Notes: a model not told the origin generated them from the letters alone. A stretch of 64,000 bases of DNA from Pseudomonas asiatica (GCF_040214835.1 NZ_CP157874.1:249001-313000), one strand, 5' to 3'; counted from the stretch's first letter, positions 9,944 through 22,439 are shown. A program made the numbers and translations.

Positions 9944-11278
9944 ATGTACAAGTCCAGCCTGGCCCTGGCCGTGGCACTGGGGGTTCTCGCCCAACAAGCA
10001 GGCGCTGCCGGTTTCGTTGAAGACAGCAAACTGTCGCTCAGCTCGCGCACCATGTACTTCAACGACGACAACCGCGAAAGCGGTATCGACCAGAAAGAAA
10101 GCGGTCAGGGCTTCAAGCTCGACTACCTGTCTGGCTTCACCGAAGGCACCGTAGGTTTTGGTGTCGACGTTCAGGCACTGTGGGGCATTCACCTGGATGG
10201 TGGCCGTGGTAGCCGCCCAGATGCCAACAACACCTTCTTCCCAAGCGACTCCGATGGTTCGGCAGTCCACAACTGGGCACGCATTGGTGGTAACGCCAAG
10301 GCTCGCTTCTCCAAGACCGAGGTCCACTACGGTAGCGCCCTGGCGCCTATGCTGCCGATCCTTGTCTCCAACGATGGCCGTCTGCTGCCGCAGACCTTCG
10401 AGGGCGGCACCCTCCAGTCGAAGGAAATCGACAACCTGACCTTCAACGCAGGTCAACTGACCCACGCCATGGGTCGTGCTTCGAGCAACCGTACCGGTCT
10501 TTCCGTTTCTGGCGCCTTCCGCGACAGCAACAAGTTCCAGTTCGCCGGTGGTGACTACAAGCTCACTCCAGACCTGACCCTGCAGTACTACTACTCGAAC
10601 CTGGAAGACTTCTACAAGCAGCACTTCCTGGGTGCTACCCACGTCTTCAAGATCGCCGACAACCAGTCGTTCAAGACCGACCTGCGCTACTTCGATAGCC
10701 GCAGCGACGGCAAGAATGGCGAGACCGGTTACGCCTTCGACAACAACGGTGGCTACGCGAAGAACGGGGGCGAGGTCGACAACAAGACCTGGAGCGCCAT
10801 GTTCACCTACACCCTGGGTGGCCACGCGCTGATGCTCGGTCACCAGCAAGTGGGTGACGATGGTGGTTTCGTCTGGCTGAACCAAGGTAGCGTCCGCAAG
10901 GACGGCGCCACTTCCTCGCTGGAAGGCAATGGCGGCGCAAGCTTCTACCTGTTCACCGACAGCATGATCAACCAGTTCGCTCGTGCCGGTGAGAACACCA
11001 CCTTCGGTCAGTACTCCTATGACTTCGCGTCCCTGGGCGTTCCAGGCCTGAAGGCTTCGGTGGCCTACCTGCGTGGTGACGACATCCGTAACAAGTCGGG
11101 CGACGGCAGCTACAACGAATGGGAACGTGACGCACGCGTCGACTACACCATTCAGCAAGGCTCCCTCAAAGGCCTGGGCTTCAGCCTGCGTCAGGGTGTC
11201 TACCGTGGTAGCGGCGAAAGCATCGGTGACAAAGACCAGACTCGCTTCATCGTGAACTACACTTACAACTTCCTGTAA
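9944..11278 (+). CDS. oprE: OprD-family outer membrane porin (OprE-like)
   Basis: Specific-type porin of the OprD family, 444 residues. The signal peptide is MYKSSLALAVALGVLAQQAG, with cleavage after AGA at about residue 21. The mature protein begins GFVEDSKLSLSSRTMYFNDD, typical of OprE/OprQ, and ends in the aromatic beta-signal VNYTYNFL. The start is supported by AGAGGAG about eight bases upstream. It is followed by a strong terminator, so it is monocistronic. Between the tau and ssu loci, it may admit sulfonates, but OprD-family substrates cannot be read from sequence. Confidence 0.9.
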   Translation: MYKSSLALAVALGVLAQQAGAAGFVEDSKLSLSSRTMYFNDDNRESGIDQKESGQGFKLDYLSGFTEGTVGFGVDVQALWGIHLDGGRGSRPDANNTFFPSDSDGSAVHNWARIGGNAKARFSKTEVHYGSALAPMLPILVSNDGRLLPQTFEGGTLQSKEIDNLTFNAGQLTHAMGRASSNRTGLSVSGAFRDSNKFQFAGGDYKLTPDLTLQYYYSNLEDFYKQHFLGATHVFKIADNQSFKTDLRYFDSRSDGKNGETGYAFDNNGGYAKNGGEVDNKTWSAMFTYTLGGHALMLGHQQVGDDGGFVWLNQGSVRKDGATSSLEGNGGASFYLFTDSMINQFARAGENTTFGQYSYDFASLGVPGLKASVAYLRGDDIRNKSGDGSYNEWERDARVDYTIQQGSLKGLGFSLRQGVYRGSGESIGDKDQTRFIVNYTYNFL

Positions 11279-11296
11279 GCCGTAGCTGAACAAGGA

Positions 11297-11321
11297 GCCT
11301 CGCCTAGTGCGAGGCTTTTTT
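11297..11321 (+). terminator. Rho-independent terminator of the porin gene
   Basis: GCCTCGC-CTAGT-GCGAGGC stem-loop with a run of six T, 18 bases after the stop codon. Confidence 0.92.
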
Positions 11322-11443
11322 GTGTCTGCGATTTCGTATGCCTTATGGTTATAAACAAATCAGTATTTATTCTTTTTGTTTTTAATCGAATGCAGGCACA
11401 TTGAACCCACACGGTACAGAACCCAGCACAGGAGCCGCAGCCC

Positions 11444-12082
11444 ATGAGCCTAAAACTCGGCGATATCGCCCCCGATTTCGAACAGGATTCCAGCGAAGGC
11501 AAGATCCGCTTCCACGAGTGGCTGGGTAACAGCTGGGGGGTGCTGTTCTCCCACCCGGCCGACTTCACCCCGGTGTGCACCACCGAACTGGGCCTTACCG
11601 CCAAGCTGAAGGACGATTTCGCCAAACGCGGGGTCAAGGCCATCGCCCTGTCGGTGGACCCGGTCGATTCGCACCACCGCTGGATCGATGACATCAACGA
11701 AACCCAGAACACCGTGGTCAACTTCCCGATCATTGCCGACGCCGACCGCAAGGTGTCCGACCTGTACGACCTGATCCACCCGAACGCCAGCGACACCCTG
11801 ACCGTGCGCTCGCTGTTCGTCATCGACCCGAACAAGAAGGTGCGCCTGACCATCACCTACCCGGCCAGTACCGGGCGCAACTTCAACGAAATCTTGCGGG
11901 TGATCGACTCGCTGCAGCTGACCGACAACCACAAGGTCGCCACACCAGGTAACTGGCAGGACGGTGACGACGTGGTAATCGTGCCCTCGCTGAAGGACGA
12001 GGAAGAGATCAAGCAGCGCTTCCCCAAAGGTTACCGGGCGGTCAAACCCTATCTGCGGCTGACCCCGCAGCCCAATCGTTAA
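11444..12082 (+). CDS. lsfA: 1-Cys peroxiredoxin (LsfA)
   Basis: Thiol peroxidase of the Prx6 subfamily that reduces peroxides; cytoplasmic. It has 212 residues. The peroxidatic Cys45 lies in HPADFTPVCTTELG, and the Prx6-type C-terminal domain follows (PSLKDEEEIKQRFPKGY near 185-201). No resolving Cys is seen in the usual 2-Cys position. AGGAG lies about ten bases before the ATG. LsfA is known in P. putida as a sulfate-starvation protein encoded next to ssu. Its own terminator follows, so it is probably separate from ssuE. An AT-rich patch at 11335-11392 lies upstream. Confidence 0.93.
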   Translation: MSLKLGDIAPDFEQDSSEGKIRFHEWLGNSWGVLFSHPADFTPVCTTELGLTAKLKDDFAKRGVKAIALSVDPVDSHHRWIDDINETQNTVVNFPIIADADRKVSDLYDLIHPNASDTLTVRSLFVIDPNKKVRLTITYPASTGRNFNEILRVIDSLQLTDNHKVATPGNWQDGDDVVIVPSLKDEEEIKQRFPKGYRAVKPYLRLTPQPNR

Positions 12083-12125
12083 AGGATTCCTCGTTGCATT
12101 GCTCTTAGCCAAAGCAGGGATATTC

Positions 12126-12151
12126 GGGCCGTTTCGACGGCCCTTTTTTTT
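12126..12151 (+). terminator. Rho-independent terminator of lsfA
   Basis: GGGCCGT-TTCG-ACGGCCC stem with a UUCG-type loop, followed by eight T. Confidence 0.93.
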
Positions 12152-12170
12152 GCCTGCTGAAACTGCGTGG

Positions 12171-12263
12171 GCTTCTTCGCGGGTAAACCCGCTCCCACAG
12201 GGATAGTGCAAGTCCTAGGCCTTGTACGGTACCTGTGGGAGCGGGTTTACCCGCGAAAGGGCC
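12171..12263. repeat. Inverted REP pair, family A
   Basis: Two inverted GCGGGTAAACCCGC palindromes with TCCCACAG flanks between lsfA and ssuE. Confidence 0.92.
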
Positions 12264-12371
12264 AAAACAGGAGATTGATAAAAATGGAATAAACAAATGA
12301 AAAAATATGATTTCTAGATATATGCGGCGACTGTTAATGTCACCTCCAACAGAACACAAGGAAGCGCTGCA

Positions 12372-12965
12372 ATGCTGGTCGTCTCAATCGGTGGTAGCCC
12401 CAGTACCCGTTCACGCTCCGGCGTGCTGCTGGAGCGTTCTCGCCAGTGGCTGCAGGACCGTGGCGTCGAGGTAGTGACATTCCAGGTACGTGACTTTCCC
12501 GCCGAAGACCTGCTGCACGCCCGATTCGACAGCCCGCAGGTGCAGCACTTCCAGCAGCTGGTGGCCCAGGCCGATGGCCTGATCGTCGCCACGCCGGTTT
12601 ACAAGGCCTCGTTCGCCGGTGCCCTGAAAACCTTGCTCGACCTGCTGCCCGAACGCGCCCTGGCACACAAGATCGTGTTGCCGATCGCCACCGGCGGCAG
12701 CATCGCCCACATGCTGGCGGTGGATTACGCACTGAAACCCGTGCTGTCGGCACTCAAGGCGCAAGAGACCCTGCAAGGGATCTTCGCCGACGACAGCCAG
12801 GTCGCCTACGCAGAAGGCTCCAGGCCCGCGCAGCTGGTAGCGGCGCTGGAAGAACGCCTGCAGGACGCGCTGGAAACCTTCCACGTTGCACTGGCCCGTC
12901 GGCCGCGCCCCGTGGCCCCCGGCGTATTGAACGAACGCCTGATCAGTGCTCGCTGGAGCATCTGA
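12372..12965 (+). CDS. ssuE: NADPH-dependent FMN reductase of sulfonate metabolism
   Basis: Supplies reduced FMN to the monooxygenase SsuD. It has 197 residues (E. coli SsuE 191). The flavodoxin-like fold is recognised by the N-terminal strand and phosphate loop [10 protein letters not shown] (about residues 7-16) and [20 protein letters not shown] (about 75-94). First gene of ssuEADCBF, with 84 bases to ssuA. The upstream 12275-12325 is AT-rich and probably contains the CysB-dependent promoter. Confidence 0.93.
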   Translation: MLVVSIGGSPSTRSRSGVLLERSRQWLQDRGVEVVTFQVRDFPAEDLLHARFDSPQVQHFQQLVAQADGLIVATPVYKASFAGALKTLLDLLPERALAHKIVLPIATGGSIAHMLAVDYALKPVLSALKAQETLQGIFADDSQVAYAEGSRPAQLVAALEERLQDALETFHVALARRPRPVAPGVLNERLISARWSI

Positions 12966-13049
12966 CCGGCCCAACCCGCTTTACCACCTTACTCGCCCGA
13001 CAACGAGGCAAGCAGGTGCAACCCGAACCCACTCGCACAGGAGAGCGCC

Positions 13050-14015
13050 ATGCGCACAGTCTTCTTGCGTCGCGGTCTGGTCGCCCTGTTTGCGGCGGCT
13101 GTGTCCTTCGGCGCCATCACCCAAGCCCAGGCCGAGAGCCTGCGTATCGGTTACCAGAAATACGGCACCCTGGTGCTGCTCAAGGCCAAGGGCACACTGG
13201 AAAAGCGCCTGGCCGAGCAGGGCGTGCAGGTGCAATGGACCGAGTTCCCCGGCGGCCCGCAGTTGCTTGAGGGGCTGAACGTCGGCTCCATCGATTTTGG
13301 CGTCACCGGTGAAACCCCGCCGGTGTTCGCCCAGGCCGCCGGTGCCGACCTGCTGTACGTCGCCTACGAGCCGCCAGCGCCGCACAGCGAGGCGATCCTG
13401 GTGCCGAAGGGCTCGCCGATCCAGTCGGTCAAAGACCTCAAGGGCAAGAAAGTCGCCCTCAACAAAGGCTCCAACGTTCACTACCTGCTGGTTCGCGCCC
13501 TGGAAGACGCCGGCCTGAAATACAGCGACATCCAGCCGGTGTACCTGCCCCCGGCCGACGCCCGCGCCGCCTTCGAACGCGGCAGCGTGGACGCCTGGGT
13601 GATCTGGGACCCGTACCAGGCTGCCGCCGAGAAACAGCTGCAGGCTCATACCCTGCGTGACGGCAAGGGCCTGGTCGACAACCATCAGTTCTACCTGGCC
13701 ACCCGCAACTACGCGACCCAGCACCCGGCGGTGATCAACACCCTGATCGAAGAAGTGCGTGCCGTAGGTCAATGGTCCCAGGCCAACCCGCAGGAAGTGA
13801 CCGACCAGGTCGCGCCGCTGCTCGGCCTGCCTGCCGACATCACCCTGACCTCGGTCAAGCGCCAAGGCTACGGTGCCGCGCCGCTCACCCCGGAAGTGGT
13901 AGCCGCGCAACAGAAGATCGCCGACACGTTCCAGGCACTGAAGCTGATTCCCAAGCCGCTGAGCGTCAAGGACGTGATCTGGACACCCCCGGCCAAGGTC
14001 GCCAGTGCGCCTTGA
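13050..14015 (+). CDS. ssuA: Aliphatic sulfonate-binding periplasmic protein
   Basis: Periplasmic receptor of the sulfonate ABC importer, 321 residues. The signal peptide is MRTVFLRRGLVALFAAAVSF with cleavage after AQA at about residue 28. Mature start ESLRIGYQKYGTLVLLKAKG is typical of SsuA, as is the block GKKVALNKGSNVHYLLVRAL. AGGAGA lies nine bases before the ATG. It lies in the ssu operon between ssuE and ssuD. Confidence 0.94.
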   Translation: MRTVFLRRGLVALFAAAVSFGAITQAQAESLRIGYQKYGTLVLLKAKGTLEKRLAEQGVQVQWTEFPGGPQLLEGLNVGSIDFGVTGETPPVFAQAAGADLLYVAYEPPAPHSEAILVPKGSPIQSVKDLKGKKVALNKGSNVHYLLVRALEDAGLKYSDIQPVYLPPADARAAFERGSVDAWVIWDPYQAAAEKQLQAHTLRDGKGLVDNHQFYLATRNYATQHPAVINTLIEEVRAVGQWSQANPQEVTDQVAPLLGLPADITLTSVKRQGYGAAPLTPEVVAAQQKIADTFQALKLIPKPLSVKDVIWTPPAKVASAP

Positions 14016-14073
14016 TTGATTTGCCTGCGCCGGGGCGCCGCCCTGGCTGAGCCCCCTTGAGGAGACAACTCCA

Positions 14074-15222
14074 ATGAGCCTTAACATCTTCTGGTTCCTT
14101 CCTACCCACGGTGACGGCAAGTACCTGGGCACCTCCGATGGCGCGCGTGCCGTCGACCATGGCTACCTGCAGCAGATCGCCCAGGCGGCCGACCGGCTCG
14201 GCTTTGGTGGCGTGCTGATCCCTACCGGGCGCTCCTGCGAGGACTCCTGGCTGGTCGCGGCATCGTTGATCCCGGTGACCCAGCGCCTGAAGTTCCTGGT
14301 CGCCCTGCGCCCCGGGATCATTTCGCCGACCGTGGCGGCACGCCAGGCAGCAACCCTTGATCGCCTGTCCAACGGCCGCGCGCTGTTCAACCTGGTGACC
14401 GGTGGCGACCCGGACGAGTTGGCCGGTGACGGCCTGCACCTGAACCATCAGGAACGTTATGAAGCCTCTGTGGAGTTCACCCGTATCTGGCGCAAGGTGC
14501 TGGAAGGCGAGGTGGTCGACTACGACGGCAAGCACATCCAGGTGAAGGGCGCCAAGCTGCTCTACCCGCCGATCCAGCAACCACGCCCGCCACTGTATTT
14601 CGGCGGTTCCTCCGAAGCCGCACAGGACCTGGCCGCCGAGCAGGTCGAGCTGTACCTGACCTGGGGCGAGCCGCCGAGTGCGGTCGCTGAAAAAATTGCC
14701 CAGGTGCGTGAGAAAGCCGCCGCCCAGGGCCGCGAAGTGCGCTTCGGTATCCGCCTGCACGTGATCGTGCGGGAAACCAACGAAGAAGCCTGGGCCGCTG
14801 CCGACAAGCTGATCTCGCACCTGGACGACGACACCATCGCTCGCGCCCAGGCCTCGCTGGCGCGCTTCGACTCGGTCGGCCAGCAACGCATGGCCGCCCT
14901 GCACAACGGCAACCGTGACAAGCTGGAAGTCAGCCCCAACCTGTGGGCCGGTGTCGGCCTGGTGCGTGGTGGTGCCGGTACCGCGCTGGTGGGGGATGGC
15001 CCGACCGTCGCGGCGCGGGTCAAGGAATACGCCGAGCTGGGCATCGATACCTTCATCTTCTCCGGCTACCCGCACCTGGAAGAGTCGTACCGGGTGGCCG
15101 AGCTGCTGTTCCCGCACCTGGATGTGCAACGCCCGGAGCAAGCCAAGACCGGTGGTTATGTGAGCCCGTTTGGCGAAATGGTGGCCAACGACATCCTGCC
15201 CAAGTCCGTTGCGCAGAGCTGA
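14074..15222 (+). CDS. ssuD: FMNH2-dependent alkanesulfonate monooxygenase
   Basis: Cleaves C-S bonds of C1 and longer alkanesulfonates with FMNH2 and O2, giving aldehyde and sulfite. It has 382 residues (E. coli 381), luciferase-like fold. Recognised by the N-terminus [20 protein letters not shown], the block [20 protein letters not shown] (about 98-117), and [22 protein letters not shown] precedes the ATG. Fourth function in the pathway after uptake and flavin reduction. Confidence 0.95.
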   Translation: MSLNIFWFLPTHGDGKYLGTSDGARAVDHGYLQQIAQAADRLGFGGVLIPTGRSCEDSWLVAASLIPVTQRLKFLVALRPGIISPTVAARQAATLDRLSNGRALFNLVTGGDPDELAGDGLHLNHQERYEASVEFTRIWRKVLEGEVVDYDGKHIQVKGAKLLYPPIQQPRPPLYFGGSSEAAQDLAAEQVELYLTWGEPPSAVAEKIAQVREKAAAQGREVRFGIRLHVIVRETNEEAWAAADKLISHLDDDTIARAQASLARFDSVGQQRMAALHNGNRDKLEVSPNLWAGVGLVRGGAGTALVGDGPTVAARVKEYAELGIDTFIFSGYPHLEESYRVAELLFPHLDVQRPEQAKTGGYVSPFGEMVANDILPKSVAQS

Positions 15223-15232
15223 GGGCCAGGCC

Positions 15233-16030
15233 ATGAGTCGTGCAACTTCCAACAACCTTGGCCAGCGCCTGGCGCCATGGGCGCTGCCGGTACTGCTGCT
15301 GGCTGCCTGGCAGCTGGCGGTCAGCGCCGGCTGGCTGTCGACGCGCATCCTGCCCGCGCCCAGCGCCGTGGTCAGCGCCGGCGTCGAGCTGGTGCGCAGC
15401 GGCGAGATCTGGACCCACCTGGCCATCAGTGGCTGGCGTGCCGGGCTGGGCTTCGTCATCGGTGGCAGCATCGGCCTGGTGCTGGGCTTCATCACCGGCC
15501 TGTCGAACTGGGGCGAACGCCTGCTCGACAGCTCGGTGCAGATGATCCGCAACGTGCCGCACCTGGCGCTGATCCCGCTGGTGATCCTGTGGTTCGGTAT
15601 CGACGAGTCGGCAAAGATCTTCCTGGTCGCGCTGGGCACGCTGTTCCCGATCTACCTGAACACCTACCACGGCATCCGCAACGTCGACCCGGCGCTGGTG
15701 GAGATGGCGCGCAGCTATGGCTTGTCCGGCTTCAGCCTGTTCCGCCAGGTGATCCTGCCCGGGGCATTGCCTTCGATCCTGGTAGGCGTGCGCTTTGCCC
15801 TGGGCTTCATGTGGCTGACCCTGATCGTTGCCGAAACCATTTCGGCCAATGCCGGCATCGGTTACCTGGCGATGAACGCCCGTGAGTTCCTGCAGACCGA
15901 TGTGGTGGTGCTGGCCATCGTCCTGTATGCGGTGCTCGGCAAGCTTGCCGACCTCGCCGCCCGCGGCCTGGAGCGTGTGTGGCTGCGCTGGCACCCGGCC
16001 TATCAAGTGGCGAAGAAGGAGGGCGCATGA
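15233..16030 (+). CDS. ssuC: Aliphatic sulfonate ABC transporter permease
   Basis: Inner-membrane permease, 265 residues (E. coli SsuC 263). Hydrophobic segments start near residue 15 ([20 protein letters not shown]). The EAA-type loop is [23 protein letters not shown] 15233 with GAGGG upstream is chosen over the in-frame ATG at 15170, which lies inside ssuD. It begins ten bases after ssuD and ends in a four-base overlap with ssuB. Confidence 0.94.
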   Translation: MSRATSNNLGQRLAPWALPVLLLAAWQLAVSAGWLSTRILPAPSAVVSAGVELVRSGEIWTHLAISGWRAGLGFVIGGSIGLVLGFITGLSNWGERLLDSSVQMIRNVPHLALIPLVILWFGIDESAKIFLVALGTLFPIYLNTYHGIRNVDPALVEMARSYGLSGFSLFRQVILPGALPSILVGVRFALGFMWLTLIVAETISANAGIGYLAMNAREFLQTDVVVLAIVLYAVLGKLADLAARGLERVWLRWHPAYQVAKKEGA

Positions 16031-16839
16031 CCGTACTCAAAGAACAGCCGCCACGCCTGCTGCGTGGCATCCCGCTGGCTTCCAGCGGCCTGCGCAAGAC
16101 CTTTGGCCAGCGCGAGGTACTGAAGGGTATCGAGTTGCATATTCCTGCCGGCCAGTTCGTCGCCATCGTCGGCCGTAGTGGCTGCGGCAAGAGCACCTTG
16201 CTGCGCCTGCTGGCCGGTCTCGACCAGCCCACTGCAGGCCAGTTGCTGGCCGGTGCCGCGCCGCTGGAGCAGGCCCGCGAAGAAACCCGCCTGATGTTCC
16301 AGGACGCGCGCCTGCTGCCATGGAAGAAGGTGATCGACAACGTTGGCCTGGGCCTGTCTGGCGACTGGCGCCCGCGTGCGCTGGAAGCGTTGGAGTCGGT
16401 TGGCCTGGCCGACCGCGCCAATGAGTGGCCGGCGGCTCTGTCGGGTGGCCAGAAGCAGCGTGTGGCCCTGGCCCGGGCGCTGATTCACCAGCCGCGCCTG
16501 CTGCTGCTGGACGAGCCGCTCGGTGCGCTGGATGCATTGACCCGTATCGAGATGCAGCAACTGATCGAACGCCTGTGGCGTCAGCACGGCTTCACCGTGT
16601 TGCTGGTTACCCACGATGTCAGTGAGGCAGTCGCCGTGGCTGACCGGGTGATCCTGATCGAGGACGGCGAGGTCGGGCTCGACCTCACTGTCGACCTGGC
16701 ACGGCCTCGGGCGCGTGGTTCGCACCGCCTGGCCGCGCTGGAAAGCGAAGTGCTCAACCGTGTTCTGTCGGCCCCGGGCGCTGCGCCCGAGCCGGATCCT
16801 GTAGCCCCTTTGCCCACGCAACTGCGTTGGGCGCACTGA
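16027..16839 (+). CDS. ssuB: Aliphatic sulfonate ABC transporter ATP-binding protein
   Basis: ATPase of the sulfonate importer, 270 residues. Walker [10 protein letters not shown] is near residue 50, the Q-loop is [14 protein letters not shown], the signature is [15 protein letters not shown], Walker B is [18 protein letters not shown], and the switch His is in [16 protein letters not shown] 16027 overlaps the ssuC stop (ATGA); earlier in-frame starts lie inside ssuC. The C-terminal 30 residues are proline-rich and not part of the ATPase fold. Confidence 0.94.
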   Translation: MTVLKEQPPRLLRGIPLASSGLRKTFGQREVLKGIELHIPAGQFVAIVGRSGCGKSTLLRLLAGLDQPTAGQLLAGAAPLEQAREETRLMFQDARLLPWKKVIDNVGLGLSGDWRPRALEALESVGLADRANEWPAALSGGQKQRVALARALIHQPRLLLLDEPLGALDALTRIEMQQLIERLWRQHGFTVLLVTHDVSEAVAVADRVILIEDGEVGLDLTVDLARPRARGSHRLAALESEVLNRVLSAPGAAPEPDPVAPLPTQLRWAH

Positions 16840-16879
16840 CTCACTTACCAGACTGAAGCCATAGAGAAGGAATCAAATC

Positions 16880-17095
16880 ATGACCATCAAAGCCATCAAC
16901 GTTCGCAACCAGTTCAAAGGCACCGTGAAGGAAATCCTGGAAGGCCCGGTACTGTCGGAAATCGACGTGCAGACCGCCTCGGGCATCGTCACTTCGGTCA
17001 TCACCACCCGCTCCGTGCGCGAGCTGGAGCTACAGGTGGGCAGTGAAGTGATTGCCTTCGTGAAGTCGACTGAAGTGTCCATCGCCAAGCTGTGA
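16880..17095 (+). CDS. ssuF: Molybdopterin-binding (Mop/TOBE) protein of sulfonate metabolism
   Basis: Small 71-residue protein made of a single Mop/TOBE domain (MTIKAINVRNQFKGTVKEIL at the start). It is the SsuF of the P. putida ssuEADCBF operon; it is needed for growth on sulfonates in that species, but its exact role is unclear. GAAGGA precedes the ATG; the gap to ssuB is 40 bases. Length and beta-rich pattern match single-domain molbindins. Confidence 0.92.
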   Translation: MTIKAINVRNQFKGTVKEILEGPVLSEIDVQTASGIVTSVITTRSVRELELQVGSEVIAFVKSTEVSIAKL

Positions 17096-17109
17096 TGGGT
17101 GTGGGCCAT

Positions 17110-17227
17110 GGGGCTGCTTTGCAGCCCTTCGCGGGCACGCCCGCTCCCACAGGTACTGCGCAGGTTTCAGGTTTTGCGCGGACCCTGTGGGAGCGGGCGT
17201 GCCCGCGAAGGGCCGCACAGCGGCCCC
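17110..17227. repeat. Inverted REP pair, family A variant
   Basis: Inverted copies with core GCGGGCACGCCCGC plus TCCCACAGG and outer GGGCTGC/GCGGCCC flanks, between the convergent genes ssuF and the TetR gene. Confidence 0.9.
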
Positions 17228-17234
17228 AATGATC

Positions 17235-17867
17235 TCAGCTGGAACGCTTGGCCAGAAATGGCGGCAGATACAACCCCAGATACGCCTCGAACACTCGCTT
17301 GCCTTCCTCGGCCATGCGTGGGGTGATCGCCTCATGCAGCTGCACCGACCGCGCATACACCCGGTCACTCAACTCCATGGCCAGGGCAAACACATCCACA
17401 TCCGCCGGCATCACTGGCAGATGAAAGTGCTGGTCGAACAACTTGTGCATCAAGTCGCCCAGTTCCATGTCGTGCTGCCGGTCGGCCTGCACCACTTCGC
17501 TCAGGCCATGCTGGGCCAGGATCAGTTGCCGCGCCGCGGCGTCCTCGTTGTAGATATCCAGCATGCGCTGCTCGATCAGCCGTGACAGTTCGTGCCAGGT
17601 GTTGAACGCACTGCTGTCGATCGGCGCGCTCAGCGCTTCACGGAAGGCCCGGTGTACATCGGCCGTCAACGCCTCCAGCAGCGCCGGTACGCTGGCGAAG
17701 AAGTGGTACACCGACGACGGTGGAATCTGCGCGCGCTCGGCCACGCTGTAGATCGACAGGCTCGCCACCCCCAGCTCGGCCAGCAACTCGCGTGCAGCCG
17801 CCAGGATCGCCTCGATCCTGGCCTGGCTGCTGGCGCGCGGCTTGCGCGGGGTGGCAGTGCGGGTCAT
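17235..17867 (-). CDS. TetR-family transcriptional regulator
   Basis: DNA-binding repressor-type protein, 210 residues. The N-terminal tail [16 protein letters not shown] is basic. The helix-turn-helix lies near residues 38-58 (SIYSVAERAQIPPSSVYHFF). The C-terminal ligand domain is not recognised. The ATG overlaps the gshA stop (TGATG), so it is translationally coupled to gshA. Target and ligand are unknown; control of gshA or of a membrane/efflux gene elsewhere are both possible. Confidence 0.85.
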   Translation of the reverse strand: MTRTATPRKPRASSQARIEAILAAARELLAELGVASLSIYSVAERAQIPPSSVYHFFASVPALLEALTADVHRAFREALSAPIDSSAFNTWHELSRLIEQRMLDIYNEDAAARQLILAQHGLSEVVQADRQHDMELGDLMHKLFDQHFHLPVMPADVDVFALAMELSDRVYARSVQLHEAITPRMAEEGKRVFEAYLGLYLPPFLAKRSS

Positions 17868-19459
17868 CAGTTGCTGATCGCCAGGATGCTGGCCTGGTAG
17901 GCGCCGACGAACAGGTCGAAGTCGCCGACTTCCTGCTGTTCCAGGCGCGACTGCTCGGCCAGCGAGTCGCGGGCGAGGGTTTCGAAGGCCTGCTGGCGCT
18001 CGACCGGCAGTGGCTGTTCGCGGAAGGTTTCGGCGTGGATGCGGCTCTGGCGCAGGGAGAACTTGACGAAGCTTTCGTCATGCTCGGTCATGCGCGCCAG
18101 TACCTGGGCCGACGGGGTCAGCGAGGCGTCGTCGACCTTGGCCTGCTGGGCATCCAGGGCCTTGCCGTGTTCTGCACCGCCTTGCGCCTGGTCGAGCAGA
18201 TCGGCCAGTGGCCGAATACGCTCGATCAGCTCGCTGGCCCAGGCCTTCAGGCCGATCGGCTGGCCATTGCGGTGCAGTTCCAGGCCCGGGCGCCGGCCTT
18301 CCTTGACCACGGTCAGGAAGTTGTTGGTGCACTGGCCGCATTCGCCATTGTCCAGTTGCGGGCTGTCTTCCAGCGCGCAGAACAGCAGGAACGCGTCGAG
18401 GAAGCGCGCCTCGGTCAGGTCGATGCCCACCGGCAGGAACGGGTTGATGTCCAGGCAACGCACTTCCACGTACTGCACGCCGCGCGAGGTCAGGGCCTGG
18501 ATCGGCCGCTCGCCGGTGTAGGTGACGCGCTTGGGGCGAATGTTCGAGTAGTACTCGTTTTCGATCTGCAGGATGTTGGTATTCAGCTGTACCCACTCGC
18601 CATCCACGTGCGTGCCGACTTCGACGTAAGGCGGGTAGGGCGTGCCCACCGCCTTGCGCAGGCTGTCGGTGTAGCTGGCCAGGTTGTTGTAGCACGGCGT
18701 GAGGCCGGCCTGGGCGTTGCTCTGGTAGCCCAGGTCGCTCATGCGCAGGCTGGTGGCGTAGGGCAGGTACAGGGTTTCGGCGTCCAGCTCTTCGAGCTGG
18801 TGCGGGCGGCCACGCAAAAAGCCTTTGTCCAGGGCCGGCGAGGCGCCGAACAGGTACATCAGTAGCCAGCTGTAGCGGCGGAAATTGCGGATCAGCGCGA
18901 TATAGGCCGACGACTGGTAGTCGCGGTCGCTCTCGCTGCCGCCTTCTGCGGCGCGCAGCAACGGCCACAGCGCTTCGGGCAGCGAGAAGTTGTAATGGAT
19001 ACCGGCGATGCACTGCATGGTGCGGCCGTAGCGCAGGGCCAGGCCCTTGCGGTAGACGTGCTTGAGCTTGCCGATGTTCGAGCTGCCGTACTCGGCGATC
19101 GGGATGTCCTCCTCGGCCGGCAGCGTGCAGGGCATCGACGGGCTCCACAGGTATTCGTCGCCCAGCTTGCTGTAGACGAAACGGTGGGTCTCTTCGAGGC
19201 TTTCCAGCACCTTGGCCGGGTCGGGAAGGGCCGGGGTGATGAACTCCAGCAGCGACTCGGAATAATCGGTGGTGATCTGCTCGTTGGTCAGCGCCGATCC
19301 CAGTGCTTGCGGATGCGGGGTCTGGGCCAGGCGACCTTCGTCGGTCACGCGCAGGCATTCGCGCTCAATACCGTGCAGGCACTGCTTGAGCAGGGGGAGA
19401 TTGGCGCCGAGCAGGCTCAGGCGGCGGTTGAGGAGGTCGCTCAAGATGTATTCCTTCAC
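17867..19459 (-). CDS. gshA: Glutamate-cysteine ligase
   Basis: ATP-dependent ligation of glutamate and cysteine, first step of glutathione synthesis; cytoplasmic. It has 530 residues, like the gamma-proteobacterial GshA type (E. coli 518). Characteristic blocks are [20 protein letters not shown] near residues 29-48, [14 protein letters not shown] and [15 protein letters not shown] (about 308-322). Start at [14 protein letters not shown] is standard. The end overlaps the TetR start by one base. It links to the sulfur genes at the left of the window by consuming cysteine. Confidence 0.95.
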   Translation of the reverse strand: MKEYILSDLLNRRLSLLGANLPLLKQCLHGIERECLRVTDEGRLAQTPHPQALGSALTNEQITTDYSESLLEFITPALPDPAKVLESLEETHRFVYSKLGDEYLWSPSMPCTLPAEEDIPIAEYGSSNIGKLKHVYRKGLALRYGRTMQCIAGIHYNFSLPEALWPLLRAAEGGSESDRDYQSSAYIALIRNFRRYSWLLMYLFGASPALDKGFLRGRPHQLEELDAETLYLPYATSLRMSDLGYQSNAQAGLTPCYNNLASYTDSLRKAVGTPYPPYVEVGTHVDGEWVQLNTNILQIENEYYSNIRPKRVTYTGERPIQALTSRGVQYVEVRCLDINPFLPVGIDLTEARFLDAFLLFCALEDSPQLDNGECGQCTNNFLTVVKEGRRPGLELHRNGQPIGLKAWASELIERIRPLADLLDQAQGGAEHGKALDAQQAKVDDASLTPSAQVLARMTEHDESFVKFSLRQSRIHAETFREQPLPVERQQAFETLARDSLAEQSRLEQQEVGDFDLFVGAYQASILAISN

Positions 19460-19573
19460 GCGTCAGTCGCCCCAATATGGGGGTAGAAAAGACGGTCTAC
19501 AAGGGTAGTGGGAAAAGGAACTGGCGTTGTCGCCTGGTTTACGCGGTTCCGGCATTGCGCAGCGCCGACTTCG

Positions 19574-19693
19574 GGGGCCGCTTCGCAGCCCATCGCCGGC
19601 AAGCCGGGCTCCCACAGGTAAACCACGATATTCAGGCTTGTGGATGACCTGTGGGAGCCCGGCTTGCCGGCGATGGGGCGCGAAGCGGCTCCC
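19574..19693. repeat. Inverted REP pair, family C
   Basis: Inverted copies of a third palindrome (core GCCGGCAAGCCGGGCTCCCAC) with CGCTTCG flanks, between gshA and the downstream end of the thioesterase gene. Confidence 0.9.
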
Positions 19694-19731
19694 GGCTGTT
19701 GCCGAAAATACCGCAGATACCGCTTGGTGAG

Positions 19732-20114
19732 CTAGAGAACCGCGAAGGTTCCTTGCGCTTTCGCCACCAGCTTGTCGCCCTGAACTACGTCGGCGTCGAC
19801 CACCAGGGTGCGCCGCCCGGCGTGCAGCACACGGGCGGTGCACAGGACCTCGCCGTCACTGACGGCGCGCATGTAGTTGATCTTGCACTCGATGGTGACG
19901 CTTTGCTGGTCAAAACCATGGCTGGCCGAGCAGGCCAGGCCCATGGCGATGTCCACCAGGCTGAAGATCGCCCCGCCATGCAACTTCTGGCCACGGTTGC
20001 GCAGGTGCGGTTCGAGCGCCAGGGCTACCTCGGCAACACCTGTTTCCAGGCGTTGCAGGCGGCAGCCGAGGAGCTGGCTGAAGGCGCTTTCGACGTATTC
20101 GCGTGGAACATCCA

Positions 20115-20115
<1 letters not shown>
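19732..20115 (-). CDS. PaaI-family thioesterase
   Basis: Hotdog-fold acyl-CoA thioesterase of 127 residues. The motif GQKLHGGAIFSLVDIAMGLA (about residues 45-64) contains the HGG and catalytic Asp seen in PaaI/YdiI enzymes. Its ATG overlaps the tex stop codon as TGATG (a GTG one codon earlier is also possible), so it is coupled to tex. Substrate unknown. The same tex-thioesterase pair exists in P. aeruginosa as I remember it. Confidence 0.87.

Positions 20116-22439
<2,324 letters not shown>

Noticed and set aside
9827..11293. 488-codon minus-strand frame opposite the porin
   Set aside because: No signal or domain; the porin frame has a signal peptide, a ribosome site and a terminator.
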